The position numbers were made by a program, and so were the translations under genes. The notes under the pieces are model-generated. The model did not search any database. It was given only the letters and a program-made list of their open reading frames with translations, and had not been told where the DNA came from. Source: an uncultured Collinsella sp. (GTDB taxonomy: Bacteria; Actinomycetota; Coriobacteriia; Coriobacteriales; Coriobacteriaceae). Taken from it: a stretch of 54,736 nucleotides of DNA. Of this stretch, positions 32,131-40,410 are shown piece after piece (the first letter of the stretch is position 1; the number at the start of each line of letters is the position of its first letter). The stretch is taken from contig CABUTO010000009.1 of the NCBI GenBank assembly GCA_902494535.1, forward strand, positions 1-54,736, read 5' to 3'.

Positions 32131-32904
32131 TTACCAACCGGTGTAGTAATCGGTGGTTCCGGCAGCGCAGCCGGAGTCATAGACCTTGCAATCACCCTTG
32201 GAGCCCGTAAAGGTCGAGCCCTGGGCCATATCGCCCGCGGCAACAACGTAATAGCCGTCGGAATCGCGCCAGAAGCCCTCAGAATCCTGAGTCCATTCGC
32301 CCGTGCGATAGTGATAAAGCACATTGCTGCTGTAATAGGTCTCGCGGCGCCCGTTGTAGTTATTGACACCCGCAGAGCGCGTCAGGCCCGATCCGTTCGC
32401 GTAGGACGCGGCAGACGCGTAAGACGGAGTGTAACCGGCGTTGTAGTACGAAGCCTGGGCGGCCTCGGCAGCCTCCGCCTCGGCGGCAGCCTCGAGCGCT
32501 TCGCGCTTGGCATCCTCAAGCGCAGCGCGCAGCTCATCGAGCTCGGTCGACTTGGCGTCGACCTCCCCCATCGTCAACAGGCTACCCGCACCGTCGATGC
32601 AACCCTGCAGCACAGCACGCTCGTCATCGGTAGCATAGTCGCCATACATATTCATGATGATCTGAGCGCGCATCTCAAGGGAATCGCGCTTGGCCTCCAT
32701 CGAGGCGTTCCACTCCTGCATGGAACCATAACCATCGCCGCGATAGTCAACGGGCTGCACCAGCGTCGCCTCGGACGGCGTAGGTCCAACCGTATCGGAT
32801 AGTGTTGCCGCGTGGGCATCGGTTGCACCGGCGCCCGCCAAAAGTGCCACGGTCAGAGCGGCGGAAAGGGCGGCGGCTTTCGGTTTTCGTGAATCGATCC
32901 TCAT
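32131..32904 (-). CDS. Secreted protein with coiled coil, function unknown
   Basis: A 257-aa exported protein. The signal peptide runs from MRIDSRKPKAAALSAALTVA to DAHA at about residue 32. A helical, Glu/Ala-rich segment spans about 115-150 (ELDELRAALEDAKREALEAA and the repeats after it) and looks like a coiled coil. The C-terminal half is rich in Tyr, Ser and Gly and holds one WxxDSEGFWRDSDGYYVVAAGD-like stretch and two Cys (GDCKVYDSGC). There is no anchor motif, so it is probably free or loosely wall-bound. GGAGG lies 11 nt from the ATG. The longer open frame upstream is untranslated leader. Confidence 0.78.
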   Translation of the reverse strand: MRIDSRKPKAAALSAALTVALLAGAGATDAHAATLSDTVGPTPSEATLVQPVDYRGDGYGSMQEWNASMEAKRDSLEMRAQIIMNMYGDYATDDERAVLQGCIDGAGSLLTMGEVDAKSTELDELRAALEDAKREALEAAAEAEAAEAAQASYYNAGYTPSYASAASYANGSGLTRSAGVNNYNGRRETYYSSNVLYHYRTGEWTQDSEGFWRDSDGYYVVAAGDMAQGSTFTGSKGDCKVYDSGCAAGTTDYYTGW

Positions 32905-33119
32905 GTAGCTAGAAACCTCCGTAGTGCGTTTTTGCTGCGTTTGAGCTGCGTGTGATTCGATCGCGCTGCATAGTACCCCGAGCAAATCGCGACCTGCGGT
33001 TTTACTCAAAAGGCGCACGTCAATTGCGTAAAACTCACATCCTCTTAACAGGAGTTTTCCACATCTCGATTGCATAAAGCATGCCAAAAACCCTGTTTTT
33101 GCACCCGCTCTATGCAAAA

Positions 33120-33156
33120 AAGGCGCCTGTGCAACCATTGTTCGCACAGGCGCCTT
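33120..33156 (-). terminator. Terminator of metY
   Basis: AAGGCGCCTGTGC pairs perfectly with GCACAGGCGCCTT, followed on the minus strand by TTTTTGC. About 60 nt past the metY stop. Confidence 0.9.
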
Positions 33157-33216
33157 GAGCAGGCATTTTATGCAGTTATACCTATCGAGTCGCAAGGGGT
33201 CCTTGCACAAGTCGCC

Positions 33217-34527
33217 TTACTCGTCCAGCGCGGCGAAGGCCTGCTTCAGATCCCAAATGATATCCTCGGCGTTCTCGGCACCGATGGAAAGACGGATCGT
33301 GGAGGGCGTGATGTTCTGCTCGGCGAGCTCCTCGGCAGAGAGCTGGGAGTGCGTGGTGGTAGCCGGGTGCACGACGAGCGACTTGACGTCGGCCACGTTG
33401 GCGAGCAGCGAGAAGACCTGCAGATGGTCGATGAACTTCCAAGCTGCCTCCTGGCCACCCTTAATCTCAAAGGTAAAGATCGAGGCACCGCCGTTGGGGA
33501 AGTACTTCTGATAGAGCTCGTGATCGGGGTGCTCAGACAGGCTCGGGTGGTTCACCTTGGCGACATGGCTATCACCAGCCAGGAACTCAACGACCTTCTT
33601 GGTGTTCTCGACATGACGGTCAACGCGCAGCGACAGAGTCTCGGTGCCCTGGAGCAGGATCCAAGCGTTGAACGGGCTGATGCAGGCGCCCTCGTCACGC
33701 AGCAGGATGGCGCGGACATAGGTTGCGAAGGCGGCGGGACCGGCAGCCTCGGCAAACGAGACGCCATGGTAGGAGGGGTTGGGCTCGGCGATCTGCTCAT
33801 ACTTGCCGCTCGCCTTCCAATCGAAGTTACCGCCGTCGACGATCACACCGCCCAGCGAGGTGCCGTGGCCGCCGATGAACTTGGTTGCGGAGTGGACGAC
33901 GATGTTGGCACCATGCTCCAGCGGACGGAACAGATACGGGGTGCCGAAGGTGTTGTCGACGACAACCGGTAAACCGTGCTTCTTGGCGATCTCGGAGATG
34001 GCGTCGATATTGGGGATGTCAGAATTGGGGTTGCCGAGCGTCTCGAGGTAGATGACCGTGGTGTTGTCCTTGATGGCGCCCTCGACCTCGTCCAGGTTGT
34101 GGGCATCGACGAAGGTGGTCTCGACGCCAAACTGGGAGAGCGTATGCTCCAGCAGGTTGTAGGAGCCACCGTAGATGGTCTTCTGAGCCACCACGTGGTC
34201 ACCGGCCTGGGCAAGAGCCTGCAGGGTATAGGTGATGGCAGCAGCACCGGAGGCGACGGCAAGACCTGCCACACCACCCTCGAGTGCGGCGATACGGTCC
34301 TCGAAGACGCCCTGGGTGGAGTTGGTCAGACGGCCGTAGATGTTACCGGCGTCGGCAAGACCAAAGCGATCGGCGGCGTGCTGGGAGTTGCGGAACACAT
34401 AGCTCGTGGTCTGGTAGATAGGCACGGCGCGGGAGTCGGATGCGGGATCGGCGCTCTCCTGGCCAACGTGAAGCTGCAGGGTATCGAAACCAAAGGTGTG
34501 CTCGGGGTTGTTGATGAACTGGCTCAT
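33217..34527 (-). CDS. metY: O-acetylhomoserine sulfhydrylase (Cys/Met metabolism PLP enzyme)
   Basis: A 436-aa PLP enzyme that joins O-acetylhomoserine with sulfide to give homocysteine. Landmarks are TTSYVFRNSQHAADRF, YGRLTNSTQGVFEDRIAALE split around residues 65-84, and the PLP-lysine motif VHSATKFIGGHGTSLGG (about 205-221). The length and the long insertion before the C-terminus fit MetY rather than MetB or MetC. AAGGAG lies before the ATG. Upstream lie a Cys-containing leader peptide and a divergent LysR regulator, so sulfur control is likely. Confidence 0.92.
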   Translation of the reverse strand: MSQFINNPEHTFGFDTLQLHVGQESADPASDSRAVPIYQTTSYVFRNSQHAADRFGLADAGNIYGRLTNSTQGVFEDRIAALEGGVAGLAVASGAAAITYTLQALAQAGDHVVAQKTIYGGSYNLLEHTLSQFGVETTFVDAHNLDEVEGAIKDNTTVIYLETLGNPNSDIPNIDAISEIAKKHGLPVVVDNTFGTPYLFRPLEHGANIVVHSATKFIGGHGTSLGGVIVDGGNFDWKASGKYEQIAEPNPSYHGVSFAEAAGPAAFATYVRAILLRDEGACISPFNAWILLQGTETLSLRVDRHVENTKKVVEFLAGDSHVAKVNHPSLSEHPDHELYQKYFPNGGASIFTFEIKGGQEAAWKFIDHLQVFSLLANVADVKSLVVHPATTTHSQLSAEELAEQNITPSTIRLSIGAENAEDIIWDLKQAFAALDE

Positions 34528-34589
34528 GATGATCTCCTTGATCGAACAAAAGTTAATAAATTAGAGAGAAGTAAGTCGCTGTCTCCTGA

Positions 34590-34643
34590 TCACGCCGACG
34601 GGCGCAAACAGGAGCCCGGCATTCGTCTTGGTAAGCAATTCAT
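34590..34643 (-). CDS. Leader peptide of metY with two Cys codons
   Basis: A 17-codon frame, MNCLPRRMPGSCLRPSA, with a very strong AAAGGAGG 7 nt before the ATG, in the leader between the promoter and metY. Cys codons at positions 3 and 12. The ribosome site GGAGGCCC can pair with GGGCTCC inside the frame, while the overlapping CTCCTG can pair with CAGGAG just after it. The two helices exclude each other, as in an attenuator. Sensing of cysteine supply is inferred. Confidence 0.5.
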   Translation of the reverse strand: MNCLPRRMPGSCLRPSA

Positions 34644-34711
34644 ATGCGGGCCTCCTTTCGCATCCCGGTTCCGTGTTTGGCTTAATTACCTACCGCCTTT
34701 GTGTGTTTTGA

Positions 34712-34740
34712 ATAGTACGAGCATTGTTTCCCTCGGTCAA
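34712..34740 (-). promoter_or_regulatory. Putative promoter of metY
   Basis: On the minus strand TTGACC (34735-34740) and TACTAT (34712-34717) are 17 nt apart. The leader would be about 180 nt. Confidence 0.6.
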
Positions 34741-34760
34741 TCACTTAAAAGCGCTAACCT

Positions 34761-34781
34761 GTTATCGGTTATATAGATAAC
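34761..34781. promoter_or_regulatory. LysR-type operator between metY and the regulator
   Basis: GTTATC-N9-GATAAC is a symmetric T-N11-A type box. It lies 20 nt before the regulator start and about 20 nt upstream of the metY -35 box, fitting both autoregulation and metY activation. Confidence 0.55.
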
Positions 34782-34800
34782 ACTCGAAAGGATGGCGCCG

Positions 34801-35703
34801 ATGACCCTCCAGCAGCTTCGTTTCCTGATCGCCGTAGCAGAGTCCGGCTCAATCAATGCCGCAGCTCAGCGCCTCTATACCGCTCAGTCCAGCATCTCAA
34901 ACGCCGTCAAAAGCCTGGAACAGGAGCTCCACCTGGAGATCTTTACGCGCTCCAGCCGCGGCGTCACGCTCACCAACGACGGCACCGAGCTTTTGGGCTA
35001 TGCGCGCCAGGTCGTAGAGCAGGCCGATATGCTCGAGGCGCGCTACGAGGACGGCGGCACCCCGCAAGCCCGCCTCGCCATTTCCGCCCAGCACTACGCC
35101 TTTTCGGTCGAGGCCTTTGTCAACGTGGTCGAGCGCTGCCGCGACAGCAAGTTCGAGTTCATCATGCGCGAGACTACCACATCGCAGATCATCGATGACG
35201 TCCGCGCGTTTCGCAGCGACATCGGCATCCTGTATCTGGACGACTTTAACGCCCGTGTTCTGCAGAAGGCTTTTGCCGATGCACGCGCGAGCTTCCATCC
35301 CCTATTCGACGCGACGGTCCACGTCTTCGTTAGCGAGCGCCACCCGCTTGCCCGCCGCCCGCAGCTGTCCCTTGCCGACCTCACACCCTATACGCGCTAC
35401 AGCTTTGAGCAAGGCACCTCGAACTCCTTCTATTACGCCGAGGAACCTTTTAGCTATATCCCTTGCGACCGCAACATACGAATCTCGGACCGCGGAACAC
35501 TTACTAACTTACTTATCACGTCGAACGGTTACACCCTGTCGACCGGTGTCCTCTCCAATGAAATGCAATGGGGTATGGCATCGATCCCGTTAGCAGACGC
35601 CCCAACGATGCACGTAGGCTATATCATGCACGACGAGCGCAAGCCCTCTCCCCTCTTGCAGCAATACCTCGACGAGCTCAACCGCATCATCCATGCCAAC
35701 TAA
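34801..35703 (+). CDS. LysR-family transcriptional regulator, probably of sulfur metabolism
   Basis: A 300-aa LysR protein. The winged helix occupies residues 1-60 (LQQLRFLIAVAESGSINAAA, QSSISNAVKSLEQEL, FTRSSRGVTLT). The effector domain spans about 90-295. CysB/CysL-like position beside metY suggests O-acetylserine, O-acetylhomoserine or sulfide sensing, but residues do not prove it. AAAGG lies 9 nt before the ATG at 34801; the ATG at 34792 has no spacing from it. Confidence 0.87.
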   Translation: MTLQQLRFLIAVAESGSINAAAQRLYTAQSSISNAVKSLEQELHLEIFTRSSRGVTLTNDGTELLGYARQVVEQADMLEARYEDGGTPQARLAISAQHYAFSVEAFVNVVERCRDSKFEFIMRETTTSQIIDDVRAFRSDIGILYLDDFNARVLQKAFADARASFHPLFDATVHVFVSERHPLARRPQLSLADLTPYTRYSFEQGTSNSFYYAEEPFSYIPCDRNIRISDRGTLTNLLITSNGYTLSTGVLSNEMQWGMASIPLADAPTMHVGYIMHDERKPSPLLQQYLDELNRIIHAN

Positions 35704-35802
35704 CTGTCGGAAGACGGGATAGAAATCGTAGATTGCTAGCCCCCGGCGGGCATGGCGCTACAATGGTCACTCACACGAAACGTACCCAACGAAAGGAAGC
35801 CC

Positions 35803-36288
35803 GTGAAGGTCATCATCTATACCGACGGCTCGGCCCGATCAAATCCGGGACGCGGCGGCTACGGCGCCGTGCTCAAATACACCAACCCCGCCGGCAAGAC
35901 CTTCACCTCCGAGCTTTCGCGCGGTTACGCCAAGACCACCAACAACCGCATGGAGCTCATGGCGGTCATCGTGGCGCTCGAGGCACTTAACCGCCCCTGC
36001 GAGGTCGAGGTCCATTCCGATTCGCAGTACGTCGTTAACGCCTTCAACAAACACTGGATTGACGGCTGGAAAAAACGAGGCTGGAGGACCGCCAACAAGC
36101 AGCCTGTCAAGAACCGCGATCTGTGGGAGCGCCTGCTCACCGCAAAGAGCAAACACAAAGTGGAGTTCATCTGGGTTAAGGGCCACGCCGGCCATGAGCT
36201 CAATGAGCGCTGCGACGAGCTTGCCACCACGGCGGCCGACGGCAGCAACCTCGATATCGACGCCGGCTTTAACGAGAGCGACCTGTAA
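35803..36288 (+). CDS. rnhA: Ribonuclease HI
   Basis: A 161-aa RNase H that removes RNA from RNA-DNA hybrids. Active-site residues are visible: Asp in IYTDGSARSNPG, Glu in NNRMELMAV, Asp in VHSDSQYV, and Asp in ELNERCDELA with the preceding HAGH loop. The basic handle WKKRGWRTANKQPVKNRDLW is present. The start is GTG at 35803 with GAAAGGA upstream; the 17 residues added by an earlier in-frame ATG are rejected. TACAAT at 35759-35764 may be the -10 box. Confidence 0.93.
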   Translation: MKVIIYTDGSARSNPGRGGYGAVLKYTNPAGKTFTSELSRGYAKTTNNRMELMAVIVALEALNRPCEVEVHSDSQYVVNAFNKHWIDGWKKRGWRTANKQPVKNRDLWERLLTAKSKHKVEFIWVKGHAGHELNERCDELATTAADGSNLDIDAGFNESDL

Positions 36289-36361
36289 CGGCGTTTTCGC
36301 ACGCTTTTGTGTCCTCCCGCGCTACACTCGTCCTGTAAGCCAAACAACGCAAGGGGGACAC

Positions 36362-37468
36362 ATGTTGCGTATCGCAACCATCGGCACATCCATGATTACC
36401 GACGACTTTATCCAGGTCGTCAACGCCAACGACCAAGCCGCGTTTGTGGGCACGCTTTCACGCGACGCCAATCGCGGTACTGCCTTTACCGCCGAGCGCG
36501 GTGGTGAGCGAAACTTTACGTCACTCGATGAGCTTGCGGTAGCCGCCGACGTCGACGCCGTCTATATCGGCAGCCCTAACGCACTTCACTACGAGCAGGC
36601 CCTTGCCTGCATCGCCGGTGGCAAGCACGTCATCGTCGAGAAACCCTTCTGCGCCACCGAAGCGCAGGCGCTGGAAGTCTTCCGCGCTGCCGAGGCAGCA
36701 GGTGTCGTGGCCCTCGAAGCCATGCGTCCCCTCCACGATCCCGCCTTCCACGCCATCGAGGACGCCCTGGGCGAGATCGCCCCCATCCGCCGCGCCTCAT
36801 TGCGCTTTGGCAAGTATTCCTCGCGCTACAACGAGATTCTCGCGGGACGCGCCACCAATATCTTCGACTGCAATATGGCATCGGGTTCCCTCATGGACAT
36901 TGGCGTCTACGCCGTCGAGCCCATGGTCGAGATTTTCGGCATGCCCTCCGGCCTTACGAGCATGACTACTCTGCTCGACCCCACCACGCGACAGCTCACG
37001 CACGGCCCCATCGACGGCTGCGGTTCCATCCTCGCCAGCTATGGCGGAGGCCGCATCTCCGTCGAGCTCGCGCACTCCAAAATTACGAATGACCTACTGC
37101 CCTCGCAGATCGAAGGCGAGCGTGGCACTATCCAGATTGACCATCTGTCAACGCCCCGCAACGTCCGCATCGACTATCGCGGCGACGTCGTACGCGGCTC
37201 GGCGACCGAGGCGCCGCGCGAACAGGGCGACAACGGCCGCGTGCTCGACCTGCCCAAATCGAGCAACACCATGGAATACGAACTCACAGACTTTATCACC
37301 GCCATCGGCGGCATCGATAACGTCAAGGAAGAGATTTGGGAGACCCCGGCGGGACGCCACGAGCTTGGCCACTACCGCGATGTCACGCTCGTCTCACTAC
37401 GCATCATGGATGCCGTGCGTCAGCAGGCCGGCATAACCTTCCCGGCCGACGCAGGCAAGCAGGCATAG
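36362..37468 (+). CDS. Gfo/Idh/MocA-family oxidoreductase
   Basis: A 368-aa dehydrogenase, the second of the family in the window. ATIGTSMITDDFI is the dinucleotide motif region (5-17), with GTSMI in place of the usual GxGxxG, which is seen in some subgroups. VEKPFCAT carries the catalytic Lys (about 92). ASGSLMDIGVYAVEPM is the substrate-side segment (about 178). AAGGGGG lies 4-5 nt before the ATG at 36362. The acylphosphatase gene follows after 2 nt. Substrate unknown. Confidence 0.87.
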   Translation: MLRIATIGTSMITDDFIQVVNANDQAAFVGTLSRDANRGTAFTAERGGERNFTSLDELAVAADVDAVYIGSPNALHYEQALACIAGGKHVIVEKPFCATEAQALEVFRAAEAAGVVALEAMRPLHDPAFHAIEDALGEIAPIRRASLRFGKYSSRYNEILAGRATNIFDCNMASGSLMDIGVYAVEPMVEIFGMPSGLTSMTTLLDPTTRQLTHGPIDGCGSILASYGGGRISVELAHSKITNDLLPSQIEGERGTIQIDHLSTPRNVRIDYRGDVVRGSATEAPREQGDNGRVLDLPKSSNTMEYELTDFITAIGGIDNVKEEIWETPAGRHELGHYRDVTLVSLRIMDAVRQQAGITFPADAGKQA

Positions 37469-37470
37469 CG

Positions 37471-37881
37471 ATGGGCCTCTTCGATACGTTCTTCTCCAGC
37501 GTCACCGGCGGCAGTCGAGAGCCTCAAAAACCGTCAAACGTCGAGCTCGAGCTGCGCCGCAGGCTTACCGTGCTTGCAAGCGACGAGGCCACTCAAGACA
37601 CTCCCCTGCGTTATTTCCTGCGCTGGGCGGGGCAAGTCCAAGGCGTTGGTTTTCGCTTTACCAACACCAACCTCGCGCAGGCACGCGCACTCACCGGCTG
37701 GGTGCGTAACATGGAAGACGGCTCAGTCGAGATGGAGATACAGGGAGCTCCGGCAGACATCCTATCTCATCTCGAGGCACTTCATGCCTCCTACGAGCGC
37801 ATGGGAACGCGTTTTCGCCTTGTAGATGCCCAGGCCCGAGCCCCACTTGCCAATGAAGACGGTTTCAGTCCTCATTATTAG
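37471..37881 (+). CDS. Acylphosphatase with N-terminal extension
   Basis: A 136-aa protein. The acylphosphatase domain covers about 48-130, with the active-site WAGQVQGVGFRFTNTNLA (Arg after VGF) and the catalytic Asn context GWVRNMEDGSVE. The first 45 residues (including FFSSVTGGSREPQKP and ELRRRLTVLASDEA) are not part of the roughly 90-aa family domain. Members hydrolyse carboxyl-phosphate bonds. The start is 2 nt after the oxidoreductase stop and lacks its own strong ribosome site, so it is probably translated by coupling. Confidence 0.88.
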   Translation: MGLFDTFFSSVTGGSREPQKPSNVELELRRRLTVLASDEATQDTPLRYFLRWAGQVQGVGFRFTNTNLAQARALTGWVRNMEDGSVEMEIQGAPADILSHLEALHASYERMGTRFRLVDAQARAPLANEDGFSPHY

Positions 37882-37942
37882 TATTGTGTGCTAAATACGG
37901 TATCATTTACCTACGACCGTTGATAGAAAAGAGGCGAGGCGC

Positions 37943-38323
37943 ATGGCGGTGCAAAGAAGGAATACCAAGCAGCGAAAGCTGGTTCTTGACGCCGTGCGCC
38001 AAAGCTACAACCATCCCACCGCCGACGAAATCTACAACGTCGTGCGCGCGCAGGATGACAAAATCAGCCGCGGTACGGTCTACCGCAACCTCAATCTCTT
38101 GGCCGACGCCGGCGAGATCCTCTCCATCAAGACGCCGGGCGGCAGCCGCTTCGATCGCACGATCGAGCCGCACGCACATATCATCTGCACCTCATGCAGC
38201 CGCGTCATCGACGTACCGCTCCCCTTCGATGCCCAGCTCGACGCCAAAGCGTCCGAGCAAATCGGCTGGCACGTCACGTCGCACTACACCATCTTCGAGG
38301 GTCTCTGCCCCGACTGCCGGTAG
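37943..38323 (+). CDS. Fur-family transcriptional regulator (PerR-like)
   Basis: A 126-aa metal- or peroxide-responsive regulator. The N-terminal winged helix has NTKQRKLVLDAVRQSYNHPT and the recognition helix SRGTVYRNLNLLADAGEI. The sensing part has HAHIICTSCSRVIDV and the closing CPDC, so both CxxC pairs of the structural zinc site are present. The short N-terminus and the PHAHIIC motif favour PerR over Fur. TATCAT preceded by TTAGTA at 17 nt may be the promoter. Neighbours do not reveal the regulon. Confidence 0.87.
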   Translation: MAVQRRNTKQRKLVLDAVRQSYNHPTADEIYNVVRAQDDKISRGTVYRNLNLLADAGEILSIKTPGGSRFDRTIEPHAHIICTSCSRVIDVPLPFDAQLDAKASEQIGWHVTSHYTIFEGLCPDCR

Positions 38324-38403
38324 ATGTTTGGAACATGCCTTAAAATCCACCTTTCCGCACTTTGCAGCAAAAAGTAGATTCCTAGACATGTCCCAAATGT
38401 CTA
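38321..38403. repeat. Inverted repeat linking two convergent stop codons
   Basis: Arms 38321-38337 and 38387-38403 (TAGATGTTTGGAACATG and CATGTCCCAAATGTCTA) pair at 16 of 17 positions, two of them G-U. The first base triplet is the TAG of the Fur-family gene and the last is the TAG of the convergent phosphatase gene. It is probably a shared transcription end. Confidence 0.6.
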
Positions 38404-39198
38404 CTCAGCAAGTAGACGACGCAGCTCTTCTTCGACCGTGCGCACGTAGCGGACGCGGTCGTTAATGCCACGCATAGAGGGGTTGCAGCTCTCCATCAGA
38501 TAGGGATGGCCCACGACGTTGAGCATGTCGCGATCGTTCTCATTGTCGCCAAACGCCATCATCTCATCGGGCGAAATACCCAGGGCACGACCGTAATCGG
38601 CAAGCGCGGAGCCCTTGCCCGAACCGAAACCGATAAAGTCCGTCCATTCGGTTCCCGACGTCATCACGTCAACACGGTCGCTAAAGAGGCGCTCAAAATA
38701 CTCCAGGGCCGCCGGCTGATCCACCTCGGGCGTCTGGAAGGCAATCTTAATGACGTCCTCGTCGATGTCCTCGGGGCGGGCGACCACCGCCACATCGCAG
38801 TGGACCTCATAGCGCAAATGATCGACGAACGCATCGTTGCCGCTCATGGTGTAGAGGTGTCCCTCACACGAAAGGGTCACGTCGGCATGGGGATACGCAA
38901 CCACGGCATTCGCGATATCCATAGCAAGGCTACGCTCCATGGAACGCTTGACAACGGCACGTCCCTCGCTCATCACCAGGGCTCCGTTTTCACATACATA
39001 GGCGAGCTCATCGGCCACCGGGGCAAACAGATAGCGCAAGCTCGCATATTGACGGCCGCTCGCCGGCATAAACACGATACCGCGACGATGCAGCTCATCG
39101 ATGAGCTCAAAGGCCTCGGAACGCGGCTCGCGCTCCCCCGGATGCAGCAACGTGCCGTCCAAATCGCATGCAATCAGCTTGATTCCTTCAAGACCCAT
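38401..39198 (-). CDS. Cof-type HAD-IIB phosphatase
   Basis: A 265-aa HAD enzyme. Motif I is ACDLDGTLLHPG (about 10-21), motif II PASGRQYAS, a C2 cap lies about 80-185, and motif IV is MAFGDNENDRDMLNVVG, followed by NPSMRGINDRVRYV in place of the usual NA.....A. Sugar phosphate or cofactor phosphatase activity is likely, with unknown substrate. GGGGGAG is 3 nt from the ATG at 39198; an earlier GTG at 39210 has no ribosome site. Confidence 0.87.
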   Translation of the reverse strand: MGLEGIKLIACDLDGTLLHPGEREPRSEAFELIDELHRRGIVFMPASGRQYASLRYLFAPVADELAYVCENGALVMSEGRAVVKRSMERSLAMDIANAVVAYPHADVTLSCEGHLYTMSGNDAFVDHLRYEVHCDVAVVARPEDIDEDVIKIAFQTPEVDQPAALEYFERLFSDRVDVMTSGTEWTDFIGFGSGKGSALADYGRALGISPDEMMAFGDNENDRDMLNVVGHPYLMESCNPSMRGINDRVRYVRTVEEELRRLLAE

Positions 39199-39227
39199 AT
39201 GCTCCCCCACAGCATCTCATCAACAGA

Positions 39228-39266
39228 AAGGCGGACTTTGAATAGTTGTCTCTCAAAGTCCGCCTT
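39228..39266 (-). terminator. Terminator of the FKBP/UreE-like operon
   Basis: AAGGCGGACTTTGA pairs perfectly with TCAAAGTCCGCCTT, followed on the minus strand by TCTG. 14 nt past the UreE-like stop. Confidence 0.75.
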
Positions 39267-39279
39267 ACTTATACGCACG

Positions 39280-39858
39280 TTAACCGCGCGCCTTCTTTAC
39301 GATCGTAAAGTCTGGTGCCATACTCACAACGGCATCCGCCGCACTCGACGCAAAGCGCCGGTCCGAATCGAGTTCACGGGTAACCACCGAGAGCCAAACG
39401 CCCTCGGCGCCCCGGAGCATGCGGCCCAAAACAGGCTGCACCGGCGTATACATGCGCACGGTATACTCGTCCGAATCGCCTCGGAAAAGCGGCGCGTGCA
39501 TATTGCCGATCTCCCAGCACGCATGCGCGAGCGCAATCGGGTCCATGCGGTCGACTTCGACCAAATAAACCTCGGCACTGCGCAGGCGCACGACAACCGC
39601 CACGGGCACCATGCCCGAACGGTCGATGGCGAGCACGTCGCCGTCGGTAAGACGACCGCCGTCGGCAGCATCCAGCCGAACATCGACCGTGCGCCCCAGC
39701 TCCGTCACACCCACAAACGCGCGCGTGTCAGCCTGGTCCCAATCGAGCAGTAGCTCGTCAACTTCAAAGACGCCGCCCAAATTCCGGCGGAGCAGGAGTT
39801 CATAGGACGGATCGTTGAGATTTCCCAAGCATGTCGTCGAAACCAAGCGCTCGGGCAT
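39280..39858 (-). CDS. UreE-like protein
   Basis: A 192-aa protein that resembles the urease nickel chaperone UreE in layout. An N-terminal beta domain is followed by a C-terminal part with DRMDPIALAHACWEIGNMHAPL, which matches the UreE helix AxAAxHLGNRHxPL. The usual His-rich nickel tail is absent, and no urease genes are nearby. It is 3 nt after the FKBP isomerase gene, and SlyD-type FKBPs are themselves linked to nickel insertion, so a metal-chaperone role for the pair is plausible but unproven. GAGGG lies before the ATG. Confidence 0.6.
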   Translation of the reverse strand: MPERLVSTTCLGNLNDPSYELLLRRNLGGVFEVDELLLDWDQADTRAFVGVTELGRTVDVRLDAADGGRLTDGDVLAIDRSGMVPVAVVVRLRSAEVYLVEVDRMDPIALAHACWEIGNMHAPLFRGDSDEYTVRMYTPVQPVLGRMLRGAEGVWLSVVTRELDSDRRFASSAADAVVSMAPDFTIVKKARG

Positions 39859-39861
39859 ACT

Positions 39862-40290
39862 CTAACCCTCGACCTCGACGAGCTCGATATCGAAGTTGAG
39901 ATCCTTGCCGGCCAGCTCGTGGTTGGCGTCGAGCGTCACGGCCTCGGGCGTAACGTCGATGACCACGGCGGGGACGGGCATACCGCTCGGCGTGGACAGG
40001 AAAAGCTTCATGCCCTTCTCGATCTGCTCGATGTTGGGAACCTGTTCGGCCGGGAAGGTAATAACCATCTCGGGATTGTGCTCGCCGTAGGCATCGGCAG
40101 CCGGGATGTGCACGGTCTTCTTCTCGCCCACCTGCATGTCGACAACAGCGGCGTCGAAGCCCTTGATCATCTGACCGGCGCCGCAGGTGAACTCCAGCGG
40201 CTCGCCGCGATCGTAGGAGCTATCGAACTGCGTGCCGTCATCGAGCGTGCCGCGATAATGGGTCTTGACCTTCTTGCCCTGGTTGGACAT
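39862..40290 (-). CDS. FKBP-type peptidyl-prolyl isomerase, SlyD-like
   Basis: A 142-aa isomerase and chaperone. The FKBP part has VKTHYRGTLDDGTQFDSSYD and EFTCGAGQMIKGFD (split around the flap). The insert-in-flap chaperone domain spans about 68-120 (PAADAYGEHNPEMVITFPAE). The His/Cys-rich nickel tail of E. coli SlyD is missing. GGAGG lies 5 nt before the ATG at 40290; the ten residues of an earlier start are rejected. It is first in a two-gene operon with the UreE-like gene. Confidence 0.88.
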   Translation of the reverse strand: MSNQGKKVKTHYRGTLDDGTQFDSSYDRGEPLEFTCGAGQMIKGFDAAVVDMQVGEKKTVHIPAADAYGEHNPEMVITFPAEQVPNIEQIEKGMKLFLSTPSGMPVPAVVIDVTPEAVTLDANHELAGKDLNFDIELVEVEG

Positions 40291-40410
40291 GGTAACCTCC
40301 GTGATAAGGGCGGCGCACAACGCGGGCCGCCGTGAACATATGGCGCTAACTATACCCTAGTCATACAATTCAATGACAGTTTGCAAAGAAACGCTGCAAC
40401 CGGAGGAACC

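Noticed and set aside
34528..34710. A SAM riboswitch in the metY leader
   Set aside because: No SAM-I core or kink-turn pattern is visible; the leader is better explained by the small Cys-containing frame and competing hairpins.
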